Source of the DNA: Fusarium oxysporum f. sp. lycopersici 4287 | Lineage: Eukaryota > Ascomycota > Sordariomycetes > Hypocreales > Nectriaceae | Direction: 5' to 3' | NCBI RefSeq assembly: GCF_000149955.1 | Contig: NC_030986.1 | Coordinates: 4,739,870 to 4,803,869 of the forward strand | Length of the DNA: 64,000 nucleotides | Notes under the pieces: generated by a model | Told to the model about the DNA's origin: nothing | The model's database searches: none | What the model saw: the letters and a program-made list of their open reading frames with translations, nothing else | Shown here: one piece after another, positions 45,559-54,083 of the stretch | Numbering within the stretch: the first letter of the stretch is position 1 | Layout: every line of letters starts with the position of its first letter | Program-made: the position numbers and the translations under genes

Positions 45559-45831
45559 CTACGCCGAGTATGGTTTCGTCCAGGCACGTAATTCGCCAAT
45601 GATAGGGTCCAAAGCCGTCAGCAAGCCATTAACCGGCACGGTCACTGCCGAAAGATGCGGTGCCGAACTTCCGGAACGCCCGCATTCCACATTTATGCAA
45701 GCCTCAAAAGCTTGAATAGGCAATACGACAAACAGGGATAATAAGAGAGACGCAGACAACACCACGCAAGTCATAAGCCACCGAGGGTCCGAGGCAGAGG
45801 ACAACAGATAAGAATAGGTACATGGATGCAT
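45559..45831 (-). CDS. Candidate small membrane or secreted protein (weak)
   Basis: An ATG-initiated 90-codon frame. Its first 40 residues carry one hydrophobic stretch (WLMTCVVLSASLLLSLFVVL) that could be a signal anchor, followed by two cysteines (EACINVECGRSG) and LLTALDPIIGELRAW. A second frame continues downstream at 45408-45599 and could be a spliced 3' exon, but no join was convincing. No family recognised. It may be chance. Confidence 0.25.
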   Translation of the reverse strand: MHPCTYSYLLSSASDPRWLMTCVVLSASLLLSLFVVLPIQAFEACINVECGRSGSSAPHLSAVTVPVNGLLTALDPIIGELRAWTKPYSA

Positions 45832-46043
45832 TATGCTATCTTCAGACCACTAATAAATAAGGTGTGATAGCTAAAATAAAATGTAAAGGGTGAAACGAAT
45901 AACCAAAACCACAAGCTTAAGGTAATGGTTTCAGAGAGCCCGTCCGAATTTACTATTGGAACCGCTAGTAATGTAGAAGCAGATTAAAGGCTGCAACACA
46001 TCAATTGTCAGATTGAAAAGCGTTCCGTGTGACCCCTCTTAGA

Positions 46044-46064
46044 GTCAATAGTCAATAGTCAATA
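46044..46064. repeat. Tandem repeat (gtcaata)x3
   Basis: Three perfect head-to-tail copies of a 7-bp unit in the spacer beyond the URI-like gene. Confidence 0.8.
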
Positions 46065-46278
46065 GCCAAATCAAATGTTAAGTTATCCTTGGGGTTAGCA
46101 TAAACGACGCGTTTTATAGTGTAGCAATCACGGATGCCACTTCACCAAAGGCAACTCGAGAGGAGCATAAGACGGGCAACACATCGATTCTTCTCGACCC
46201 TTCGTTCCCCCAGCAGCTCATTCCATTGCCATTTCCAGACCTGAGTGCCTTTACTTTTGTCCTTTATTTTTATTTTGT

Positions 46279-48021
46279 TTAGTACTTTGAGAGCCTGGCA
46301 GCCTTGAAACGACTGACTGGCTCCCGTCCACCATCTTGCTCCTCCAAAGGTTGGATCGGAGATTCATCTTCCTTGAGGAACCCACCTTCTCGTTGGATGA
46401 ATTTCTTTCGAAGCTTGTGGTGCTCATCGGCGACCTCTTGATATATCAACTCATCATCAAATTCATCCGGTGGGTGAGGAGCAGCGCGTGTGGATTCGCG
46501 CTCAACTAATGTGTCAGCGAGTGTTGTTCCTTCAGGACCCGTAGGTGCCGTAGGCCTGTCCTGATCTAGGAACTTGGTGGGGACATCAAGAGGGCCCGGT
46601 GGAACAGTATCTCTGGCCTTCTTGAATCTCGATGGTTTGCGCGTCGACTTGATTTCAGATGTATCGGGAGCCTTGGCAGTGCTGGAGCGCTCAACAATTT
46701 TGTCGCTCAATGGTTCCACAATCGGTTCCTTCTCCTTCACAGGGGCTTCTCTCACCGGAAGGACAGTGGGCTCGTTCTCCGGTGCGATATCCAGATTGGA
46801 AGCAAAGCGAACGCCCTTCTTGCCGTTGGGCTGTTCTGGTTGCTTCTCTTTGATGTTTGACTTGGTGGGCGCAGGTTTCGAGGCTGAGGATGATGATGTT
46901 GTTGTCGCCGAGGCTGGCTTGACTACGATACGACCAATGCCTTCTTCATCATCCGAACTTGCATCACCATCCCTATCTTCTGGCTGCTCGGTGAAGCGGG
47001 ATTTGATGCCCAGTTTCTTCTCTAACTCCAGCATTCTTTGACGGTAATCATCTGTCACAACGCGGCCAGTATACCGACCATATTTGTCTTCCTGGTCGTC
47101 GTCATCATCCCCAAAACCTTCGTCACTGTACTCATATTCGTAGTCGTCGCTGTCTCCCTCTTCGAGCTGCAGCTCGGCGACAACAGCACCAACTTCTCCC
47201 GAGTATTCGAGCATCTGCCGCCGCAACTCTGCGTCCTCCTCATCCTCATCCTCGGGGATGTACGCTTGCTCGTTGCTGATCTTCTCCTGCTCCTTGGCAT
47301 GGTTCATGATCTCTTCAACACGCTTAGCATTCCGCGAGACTTGGGGCTTTGGGCCGTCTTGCATTTTAGTATCTGCAGCAAATGCCACTCCCTTAGTGGC
47401 AGATGGTGCTAGAGTCGTGGTTTCAAGCTCTGTATGCTGGGAAGGGCTTTCTTGGGAGTATTCGGCTTCTTTTTGTTCAGAGCTCTCGATTTTTGAGGCT
47501 GAGTTGCCATCTTCGAGATCTTCGATACCGGCCTTCTGAAGGGCATCTTGAATCTTAGGTAAGGCAGTATCAGGCTGGTTAAGCTTGTAAGAGATAACGT
47601 TGTCGTCATCGTCAAGCTGCTCGATAATTTCTGTGATAGGCAGACCGTCGTCTTCAGTAAAGTCGGGTTGACTTTCGTCAAGCTTGGTCTCAGCAGCGCT
47701 GATCTGCTTTTGCAGCGATGTGATATTCGTGGTAACGTAATCGATGCGTCGGTCAAGAATATTCAAAATCTGTTCGCCGGATCGATGTGTCCTCTCACCA
47801 AAGATCTCATCAAGTTCACGATCTTTCAAAAGCTCTCCTTCGAATCCGGCGTGAATGGTCTTAAGCTCTGTCTCGCCATTCTTGCATACGGCTTCGACCT
47901 CTTCTTTGAGCATCTCATACTCAACATGCCAGGTCTGCCAATGCTTCAGGACATTCTGCAGCTTGCTGAGATCATCTTCCAGCTGCCTTTGTTGCTTATC
48001 AAAGTCCGAAACCTCCGACAT
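46279..48021 (-). CDS. URI/Bud27-type prefoldin protein (DUF3835)
   Basis: Unconventional prefoldin, RPB5-interactor family, linked to RNA polymerase assembly and TOR signalling. Intronless, 580 residues; the ATG at 48021 (MSEVSDFDKQQRQLEDDL) is used because the earlier frame start is TTG. The N-terminal prefoldin-like part has two helices, LSKLQNVLKHWQTWHVEYEM and ILNILDRRIDYVTTNITSLQ, separated by GELLKDRELDEIFGE. The middle is acidic and disordered (a D/E run near residues 300-330). The C-terminus is typical of DUF3835: GVRFASNLDIAPENEP, KPSRFKKARD with VPPGPLDVPTKFLDQDRPT, and VADEHHKLRKKFIQREGGFL ending in PVSRFKAARLSKY. Naming rests on this layout; sequence identity to yeast Bud27 outside these parts is expected to be low. 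Confidence 0.83.
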   Translation of the reverse strand: MSEVSDFDKQQRQLEDDLSKLQNVLKHWQTWHVEYEMLKEEVEAVCKNGETELKTIHAGFEGELLKDRELDEIFGERTHRSGEQILNILDRRIDYVTTNITSLQKQISAAETKLDESQPDFTEDDGLPITEIIEQLDDDDNVISYKLNQPDTALPKIQDALQKAGIEDLEDGNSASKIESSEQKEAEYSQESPSQHTELETTTLAPSATKGVAFAADTKMQDGPKPQVSRNAKRVEEIMNHAKEQEKISNEQAYIPEDEDEEDAELRRQMLEYSGEVGAVVAELQLEEGDSDDYEYEYSDEGFGDDDDDQEDKYGRYTGRVVTDDYRQRMLELEKKLGIKSRFTEQPEDRDGDASSDDEEGIGRIVVKPASATTTSSSSASKPAPTKSNIKEKQPEQPNGKKGVRFASNLDIAPENEPTVLPVREAPVKEKEPIVEPLSDKIVERSSTAKAPDTSEIKSTRKPSRFKKARDTVPPGPLDVPTKFLDQDRPTAPTGPEGTTLADTLVERESTRAAPHPPDEFDDELIYQEVADEHHKLRKKFIQREGGFLKEDESPIQPLEEQDGGREPVSRFKAARLSKY

Positions 48022-48684
48022 TTTTCTAATTCGGTGCAACTTTTATGACGCTGCGATGAAAGGAGAAAGATGAGGAAGAAAGTTTGTAAGGCGTTGAAGT
48101 CATGATGAATGGTCCAACCTCTCCACTAAGAAAAAAAAGTTAGGAACCAACCTTTGAAGATTGGCGGGCTAACTTCGGCTATCAATCTGGCTATTTCACC
48201 GTCAACGTTTGCCCCACAACAACATCCGCCAATTCAAGCAATGACGATCGATAACGAGCGATCTCAGCCTTAGCGTTATGCACGCCCTTCAGGTCATAAG
48301 GCTTTAATCGCGGGGTGCACCAAGTTAGTAACGAGGTGAACTTCACGCTGTCTGTTATGGCATTAACAGATAATGCTATCTTTGGTTGCGAATTCCGATA
48401 GAACATCAGCATGTTCAAATGTGGGCAAGCATGTAATACATCGGCCTGAATTCTTCCGACCAACCTCTTTACATGCCAGATGCACTTCCATATATCCAAG
48501 GAATTATAAGACGACGTATGGCGGTACCTGCCTAATGAGTTATCCCCACAAGCAGAGGTCGCTGTATAAAAGCAGAAGATCTTTCGCCGTGGGCTGACCT
48601 GCAACTTCGTTCACTATACATTGATCACCAACAAAACAGTCTTCACTACCTACACATCTAAGCCTATCTGTAACTGTCTCAACC
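48022..48684. other. Divergent promoter URI-like / GFA-like
   Basis: Between two divergent starts. It contains a poly(A) run at 48130-48138 and the minus-strand open frame at 48191-48604 described separately. Confidence 0.5.
48191..48604 (-). pseudogene. Possible gene remnant, 137 open codons
   Basis: Unusually long open frame for an intergenic region, starting from TTG and with no ATG until residue 64. It ends in LLTWCTPRLKPYDLKG, then HNAKAEIARYRSSLLELADV and VVGQTLTVK, which reads like real helical protein. The upstream half (DIWKCIWHVKRLVGRI) is less convincing. It may be the 3' end of a truncated gene cut by the promoter of the neighbouring gene, or chance. Not recognised. Confidence 0.28.
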
Positions 48685-49758
48685 ATGGCAGAATGTAATG
48701 AAAGCAAGACTCTTGAAGCCAAGTGCTATTGCGGCTCTGTCCATTACACAATCGATGTACCGGTTTCGAAACTACCTCTACTCACCCATCTCTGCCATTG
48801 CAGCCTCTGCAGGTATGGCTCTGGTGCGCCATGCATCTTCCATGCTCCGCTACCGGATGGGGTGAAACCCAAGTTCGTGGAACCATCCTCCAGAAGTAAT
48901 ATGACGAGCTACGCCATCGGGAAGAAGATCGGAACATGGAACTTCTGCTCAACGTGTGGTTGTCACATTGCTTCAACTGGGCCGCCTGAGAACGAGTTCT
49001 GGACAGTTGCTTCATCAACATTCGTGAATGCTTCAGACTTCTTTGATGTCCGCAAGCACATCTTCAGCAACTCCACAAAGGACCGGGGGATCGCCGAAGC
49101 CCTGACACATACTGGCGGAAAGGAGTTCATTGACTGGAACCCTTCTGACGGTAGCCCCGAGGCAAAGATTGTTGAATCTCGTGTGGAAGTTGGGAAGGAC
49201 GGGGAAGAGCGTCTTCGTGTGGAATGCGAGTGTAAAGGCATCTCTTTCACTATTCCCCGGCCGAGCCAAGAGATCAAGGAGGACAAATTCTATTCACAAT
49301 TCGTTTCTCATAGAGACGATACCAAGTGGCTTGCGACTTTTGACGCATGTGACGATTGCCGGCTTCACAATGGGACTAACGTTGTGGGATGGACGTTTGT
49401 CCCTTTATCCATATGCGAGCCCCGTATCGAAGACGATCTACTCATTGGGAGCGCCAAGACGTTCAAATCGTCGGACAATGTCGTGAGATCCTTCTGCGGC
49501 ACTTGCGGTGCAACCGTTTTCTTCTCTCACGCTTGTCGAAGGCCGTCTGAGAACCATCATGTTGTCGACTTGGCCACGGGTATCATCAGAGCACCTGAGG
49601 GTGTCATGGCAGAGAAGTGGCTCACTTGGCGAGCAAGGTTGGCATGGGCTGATAGCGGAAAGAGATTCGATAGTGACTTCACTGAAGCACTGCAAGAAGG
49701 CATGAACAAGTGGGTGTTGAAGAGAGAAGGTCTTGTTGAGGATTACAATATCGGTTGA
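48685..49758 (+). CDS. Two-domain GFA/CENP-V-like zinc protein
   Basis: Intronless, 357 residues. Two tandem copies of the GFA fold (glutathione-dependent formaldehyde-activating enzyme / DUF636 / CENP-V). First copy: CYCGSVHYTID with C14 and C16, CHCSLCRYGSGAP, and FCSTCGCHIA. Second copy (from about residue 175): VECECKGISFTIP, CDDCRLHNGTNVVGW and FCGTCGATVFFSHA. Each copy keeps the C-x-C, C-x2-C and C-x2-C zinc ligands. Despite the family name many members do not act on formaldehyde; the actual substrate is unknown. A DVRKHIFSNSTKDRG loop, common in the family, sits in the first copy. The protein is probably cytosolic; no signal peptide is seen. Confidence 0.9.
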   Translation: MAECNESKTLEAKCYCGSVHYTIDVPVSKLPLLTHLCHCSLCRYGSGAPCIFHAPLPDGVKPKFVEPSSRSNMTSYAIGKKIGTWNFCSTCGCHIASTGPPENEFWTVASSTFVNASDFFDVRKHIFSNSTKDRGIAEALTHTGGKEFIDWNPSDGSPEAKIVESRVEVGKDGEERLRVECECKGISFTIPRPSQEIKEDKFYSQFVSHRDDTKWLATFDACDDCRLHNGTNVVGWTFVPLSICEPRIEDDLLIGSAKTFKSSDNVVRSFCGTCGATVFFSHACRRPSENHHVVDLATGIIRAPEGVMAEKWLTWRARLAWADSGKRFDSDFTEALQEGMNKWVLKREGLVEDYNIG

Positions 49759-50264
49759 TGGCTCCGATATTCGGAGGTTTGCCGAAGGACAATGCATGTT
49801 AGTCTTAGGGTTGTCAGGTGTTTGTTGGTGAAGTGACAACGATTCACAACTGCATGGTTAAAGTTGAACTGTCAGAATAATAGCAAATATTTATTCCTCT
49901 ATTTCCTTATGAATTTTTATATAAACTTAGCCATGGCTATTAATCCCATCAGCGGCATTCGCCTCCCGAAGCCCGTCCTGTCACTAAGTTCTTAGCGGGA
50001 TACACCCCGAGTCTGGTGTGCGGCGACATCGCTTCATGAGCCCAAATCTCTATTCAGCAAAGTCGAAAGAGTTTATGTCTGATATCTCTGGACTGTACCG
50101 GCTCTCTTTCGATATTAGTTACTTGTGGTGCGGCCACTGAGCTCGAATACCTCATCTATAGCACGGCGTTGATTTCACGAGTGGATTACCCGAGATTTCT
50201 GCGAGTTACCACCACTAAAGACAAGGCAGCTTCACTTAAACATCTCAAGACGTTGCCGATTTCA
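49759..50264. other. Intergenic
   Basis: 3' region of the GFA-like gene and promoter of the first FPGS gene. Plus frame 50169-50420 is the leader and first exon of FPGS. Nothing else supported. Confidence 0.55.
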
Positions 50265-51972
50265 ATGCGTCATGTCTTTTGGCGGGCTTTTAGGCAACCT
50301 TTCAGTTTCATAGCGGTACAACGAGTCGCGGTATCCACCATGGCCTCGAAAGGACGGTCCTATAATGTACGCAACCTCTCATACTGCTTCAAGAAAAGGA
50401 CAAGAAGGATGGCCAGCTGACTTATTTTAGGATGCCATTGATGCGCTCAACTCACTTCAGACACCTTTTGATGTCGTCGAGGCTCGTCGGAAGGCGGGGA
50501 TAAGGCCTGATGCTGTGTCTATCAAGGAAATGCAGACATACCTTCATCGCATTGGATATACTGTAAGACTCTCGAGCACGAAACATATGCATGAGACTGA
50601 TCAAGTGACAGCCGTCTGATCTCAATCGCCTAAATATTGTACATGTAGCCGGCACAAAAGGCAAAGGTAGTACCTGCGCCTTTGTCGACTCTATCCTCTC
50701 TCAGTATCAGCACACAAGGGGCACACCCCGCAAGACAGGCTTTTTCACATCGCCTCATCTCATCGCTGTTCGTGAGCGCATACGCATCAACTCAACGCCC
50801 ATTTCAGAAGACCTATTCGCAAAGTATTTCTTCGAAGTGTGGGACCTTCTCGAATCGGCACCGAAAGATGATGCAAAGAAACTCATGGCTCCTCGACCTA
50901 TTTATGCGCGATATCTGACTTTGATGAGTTGGCATGTCTTTCTTCAAGAGGGCATAGATGTTGCTATATATGAGACTGGTATCGGTGGTGAATTTGATGC
51001 TACAAACGTTGTAGAGAAGCCTATAGCATCTGGCATTAGTACACTGGGCATTGATCATGTCTTTGCTCTCGGTGATACGGTGGCTAAGATTGCATGGCAT
51101 AAGGCGGGCATCATGAAGACTGGAAGCGCGGCTTTTACAATCGAACAGGTCCCAGACGCAGAAGAAGTTCTGAGGAAAAGAGCCTCGGAAAAGAACGTGG
51201 ATCTGAAAGTCCTACCAGTCGACCCTCGGCTTAGCAGCGTTCAAATTCGACCAGATGCAACTTTTCAGAAGCGCAATGCTACACTGGCTATCGCACTCGC
51301 CGAAACAGCACTGGAGAAAGTTGGCATTTCTCTACCGCCTCGGACGGATACTTTACCCCAGGAGTTTGTAGACGGGCTTGAAAAGGTTGTGTGGAGAGGT
51401 CGGTGTGAGGTCAAGAAGGAAGACAAGGTGACATGGCACGTCGATGGCGCCCATACTTCTGATAGTCTCAAGATGTCTTCTAAGTGGTTCAAGGACGAAA
51501 CTTCTGGACGGTAAGTCATTATATTACCCTATCCTGCCCTTCAACTAATAGATTCAGCAATGGACCGCGTGTCATGATCTTCAATCAACAAGGCCGTTCA
51601 GAAGCTGTCGACTTTCTCGAGTCCGTCTTTAAGGCGACCAGACGAGAAGGACAACCAGCATTTGACCATGTCATCTTCTGCACAAACGTCACCTATGCAG
51701 CATCTGGCTACAAGCGTGACTTTGTCAACCGTCAATTCGACCCTGCTGAGATTGATAAGATGACTGTTCAGCAACGGTTTGCGGATAAGTGGATGTCCCT
51801 TGATCCCACGGCCACAGTAAAAGTCATGCCCACAATCGAACAATCCATTAACTACGCTCGGCATCTTGGAGAGGATCTCCCAGAGGGAGAGACGGTGCAG
51901 GCCTTTATCACGGGAAGCTTGCATCTTGTTGGTGGTGCCTTAGGAATACTGGAAAAGGCTGATGCTCTATGA
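50265..51972 (+). CDS. Folylpolyglutamate synthase (Met7-like), paralogue 1
   Basis: Adds glutamates to tetrahydrofolate, needed for folate retention and methionine synthesis. Four exons (50265-50366, 50431-50562, 50612-51510, 51558-51972) encode 515 residues. Seen: a basic, Arg-rich, aromatic N-terminus (MRHVFWRAFRQPFSFIAVQR) that looks like a mitochondrial presequence, then a second in-frame ATG at 50340 (residue 26) followed by SKGRSYNDAIDALNSLQ. Two starts could give mitochondrial and cytosolic forms, as known for FPGS elsewhere. P-loop GTKGKGS is at residues 92-98. Also TSPHLIAVRERIRIN, ETGIGGEFDATNVV, LGIDHVFALGDTVAKIAWHK, and WHVDGAHTSDSL in the C-terminal ligase domain, RVMIFNQQGR and TGSLHLVGGALGIL. 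Tail to tail with paralogue 2, 48 bp between stops. Confidence 0.94.
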
Positions 51973-52020
51973 TTTGATGATAATAGAACGAGCTGATTTG
52001 GTGGGCACATCAGGGAGTAT

Positions 52021-53499
52021 CTATAATAGACCTTCAGGCTCCAGCGCTCGCAAAACACCCCCTGCAAGATACATGCTCCCTGTTGACAAAACCTTCTGAT
52101 GAGATCCTGCAACTTTTCTGGCCTCAGTTACAGCGTCCTGGATATTATCAAATGTGTTGACCTCACAATTAGCTGCTCTCTCAGCCATCATTTTTGCAAC
52201 ACGTGTCTGAACACTCAGATCTCTGGCTTCTTCATCCGTTGACGGTCCCTCCTGATCGTTCCTTGTAAAGAGCGCATGGCTGAATATGTTTTCTCTCCCT
52301 GTAACTTCTTGAACAGTGTCAAGCAATGTTGCCAGCAGTTGTGTTGCATCTCTCTCCTGCTGGTTGAAAACCAGAACTGCCGATTCATCGTTTCCAATAT
52401 TCGAAGCAAACCATTTTGCGACCTCATACATGCTATCCTTCGTATGCGCACCATCCAGGTACCAGCCAATATGGCCCTGCTGAATGATCTCACAGCGCCC
52501 TCTGAGACTTGCCTCCTTGAGCCCTGTAAACATCTTTTCTGGAAGGTTAAGAAAAGCAGTCTTGGGATCAACACTCATACCTAGATGTTGTCGTACAGCA
52601 AGCACAGCAAGAGCTTGGTTATACTTTTGAAAATCACCTGGTAGTCTCCCAGCCACACCTCCCCATCGTTCGACACTGGCGTCATCCAACTCGATGAGCT
52701 CAGCGCCTTTTTCTGCTGCTCGCTGTTGAAGTACTTGCCTCACGCCAGGCTTCTCGTCCATGCGTCGGACAAAGCCACGCACACCTGGCTTAAGAATGCC
52801 GGCTTTGTGCCATGAGATCTTCTCAACCGTGTCGCCCAGCATCGCGACATGATCTATACCCAGCTGCGTGATGACCGCGGCAGAAACAGCCTCAGGAGGC
52901 ACCACATTTGTGGCGTCGTACTCTCCACCAATACCGCATTCAAGAACAACGCTATCGACCTTTTCTCTCAGGAAGATATGCCAAGCAAGGAGTGTCATAA
53001 AGCGGAAGAAGAATGGCTTTGAGCCAGGTCCTTCGGACTCGGTGAGGCTTTTGCCATCCTTCTTAGCAGCTTCAGACAGCCTTTCCCAGAGCTCAAAGAA
53101 AGCCTCAGCGAAGAGTTTCTGAGAAACCTGCTCTCCTTGAATGGCAATGCGCTCGCGCGGACTCACGAGATGTGGGCTCGTGTAAGTCCCAACAGTCTCG
53201 TACTGCCGTAGCATACCCGTCGCAAATGCACTTACAGAGCCTTTGCCTTTGGTGCCCGCTATGTGAATGTGTCTCAGACGTGCAAGATCCTTTGGTTCAT
53301 ATCCAGCACGTCGGAGCCATTCGCGCATCTCAGGAATAGCTAAAGCATTGAGATCTTTTGGTGGTACGGATGAGGCATTTGGGGCAATTGATTTGTCAAA
53401 AAGATTCGTGGCTTGGCGATTTGAGTAAAGTGTCGAAAGTTGACGGAGAGCTTCATTGTAATCGCGGAACACGGTGCCAATACCCCTCCGTGCCGCCAT
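52021..53499 (-). CDS. Folylpolyglutamate synthase-like, paralogue 2 (intronless)
   Basis: Same Mur-ligase-type family as the neighbour but with no intron, 492 residues. Seen: RDYNEALRQLSTLYSNRQAT, P-loop GTKGKGS at residues 82-88, TSPHLVSPRERIAIQ, ECGIGGEYDATNVV, LGIDHVAMLGDTVEKISWHK, WYLDGAHTKDSM, AVLVFNQQERDA and TGSMYLAGGVLRAL. All the catalytic motifs of paralogue 1 are kept, so it is probably active. The two proteins differ widely outside the motifs, so the duplication is old. It has no obvious Arg-rich presequence, although MAARRGIGTVFRDYN could be weakly mitochondrial. Polyglutamylating folate in another compartment, dihydrofolate synthase activity or another carboxylate substrate are possible. 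Start ATG at 53499. Confidence 0.93.
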   Translation of the reverse strand: MAARRGIGTVFRDYNEALRQLSTLYSNRQATNLFDKSIAPNASSVPPKDLNALAIPEMREWLRRAGYEPKDLARLRHIHIAGTKGKGSVSAFATGMLRQYETVGTYTSPHLVSPRERIAIQGEQVSQKLFAEAFFELWERLSEAAKKDGKSLTESEGPGSKPFFFRFMTLLAWHIFLREKVDSVVLECGIGGEYDATNVVPPEAVSAAVITQLGIDHVAMLGDTVEKISWHKAGILKPGVRGFVRRMDEKPGVRQVLQQRAAEKGAELIELDDASVERWGGVAGRLPGDFQKYNQALAVLAVRQHLGMSVDPKTAFLNLPEKMFTGLKEASLRGRCEIIQQGHIGWYLDGAHTKDSMYEVAKWFASNIGNDESAVLVFNQQERDATQLLATLLDTVQEVTGRENIFSHALFTRNDQEGPSTDEEARDLSVQTRVAKMMAERAANCEVNTFDNIQDAVTEARKVAGSHQKVLSTGSMYLAGGVLRALEPEGLL

Positions 53500-54083
53500 T
53501 GTGTGCGTTAATTGATTTCTCAGCAGGGAACTGAGGTTTTCATTCAGTAGGTAGTTTAAACCAGTGCTGTCAGGTCTGGCTGAGACATGAGTGCATTGAT
53601 ACAGGTCTTGTAAGAATCAATGCCCAAGTTAAATGCGAAGGTGAAGAAACGGAGTTGGATGAGTAGCTTATTAGGTCGTCATGTGTAACTTATGTGGTAC
53701 TTCTACACCAGCCTTTTGTCCCAGTTGACATACTCCAGTTATATTGGCCAACAATTCATATACAACAAAAACCAACAGTTTGATGTTATTGTGACAAGTC
53801 AACGATCAAGTATTCTTCGCTGTCAACAATGTCGAATTCGATCTCTAAAATTTTTACTTCCTACTGGATATTAACAAGTTGTTCAGTTCTGGTGTTGTAT
53901 TAATCAACAAATGATGAGGAATCATGCAACAAGGCATTAATATCGGCAATAATAAATAGTCAAAAGATGGTAACCACGCCCTCATCGTCTATTGCTATCT
54001 AATACACGGCTATCCAGCCTCTCTCTAGACACGACGGCGCCTGGGTCCAATTATACACAACAAATGAGACATCCCTTTTTTGT
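53500..54083. other. Intergenic
   Basis: AT-rich promoter of FPGS paralogue 2 and 3' region of mic60. Nothing else supported. Confidence 0.6.

Larger units (their letters stand above)
45152..46278. other. Intergenic with candidate ORF and 7-bp tandem repeat
   Basis: Holds the promoter of the small cysteine-rich gene, the candidate frame at 45559-45831 and three copies of gtcaata at 46044-46064. The last part is the 3' region of the URI-like gene. Confidence 0.5.

Noticed and set aside
46574..47041. Plus-strand 155-codon frame within the URI-like gene
   Set aside because: Antisense shadow of the Asp/Glu- and Ser-rich coding region; composition reflects the complementary strand.
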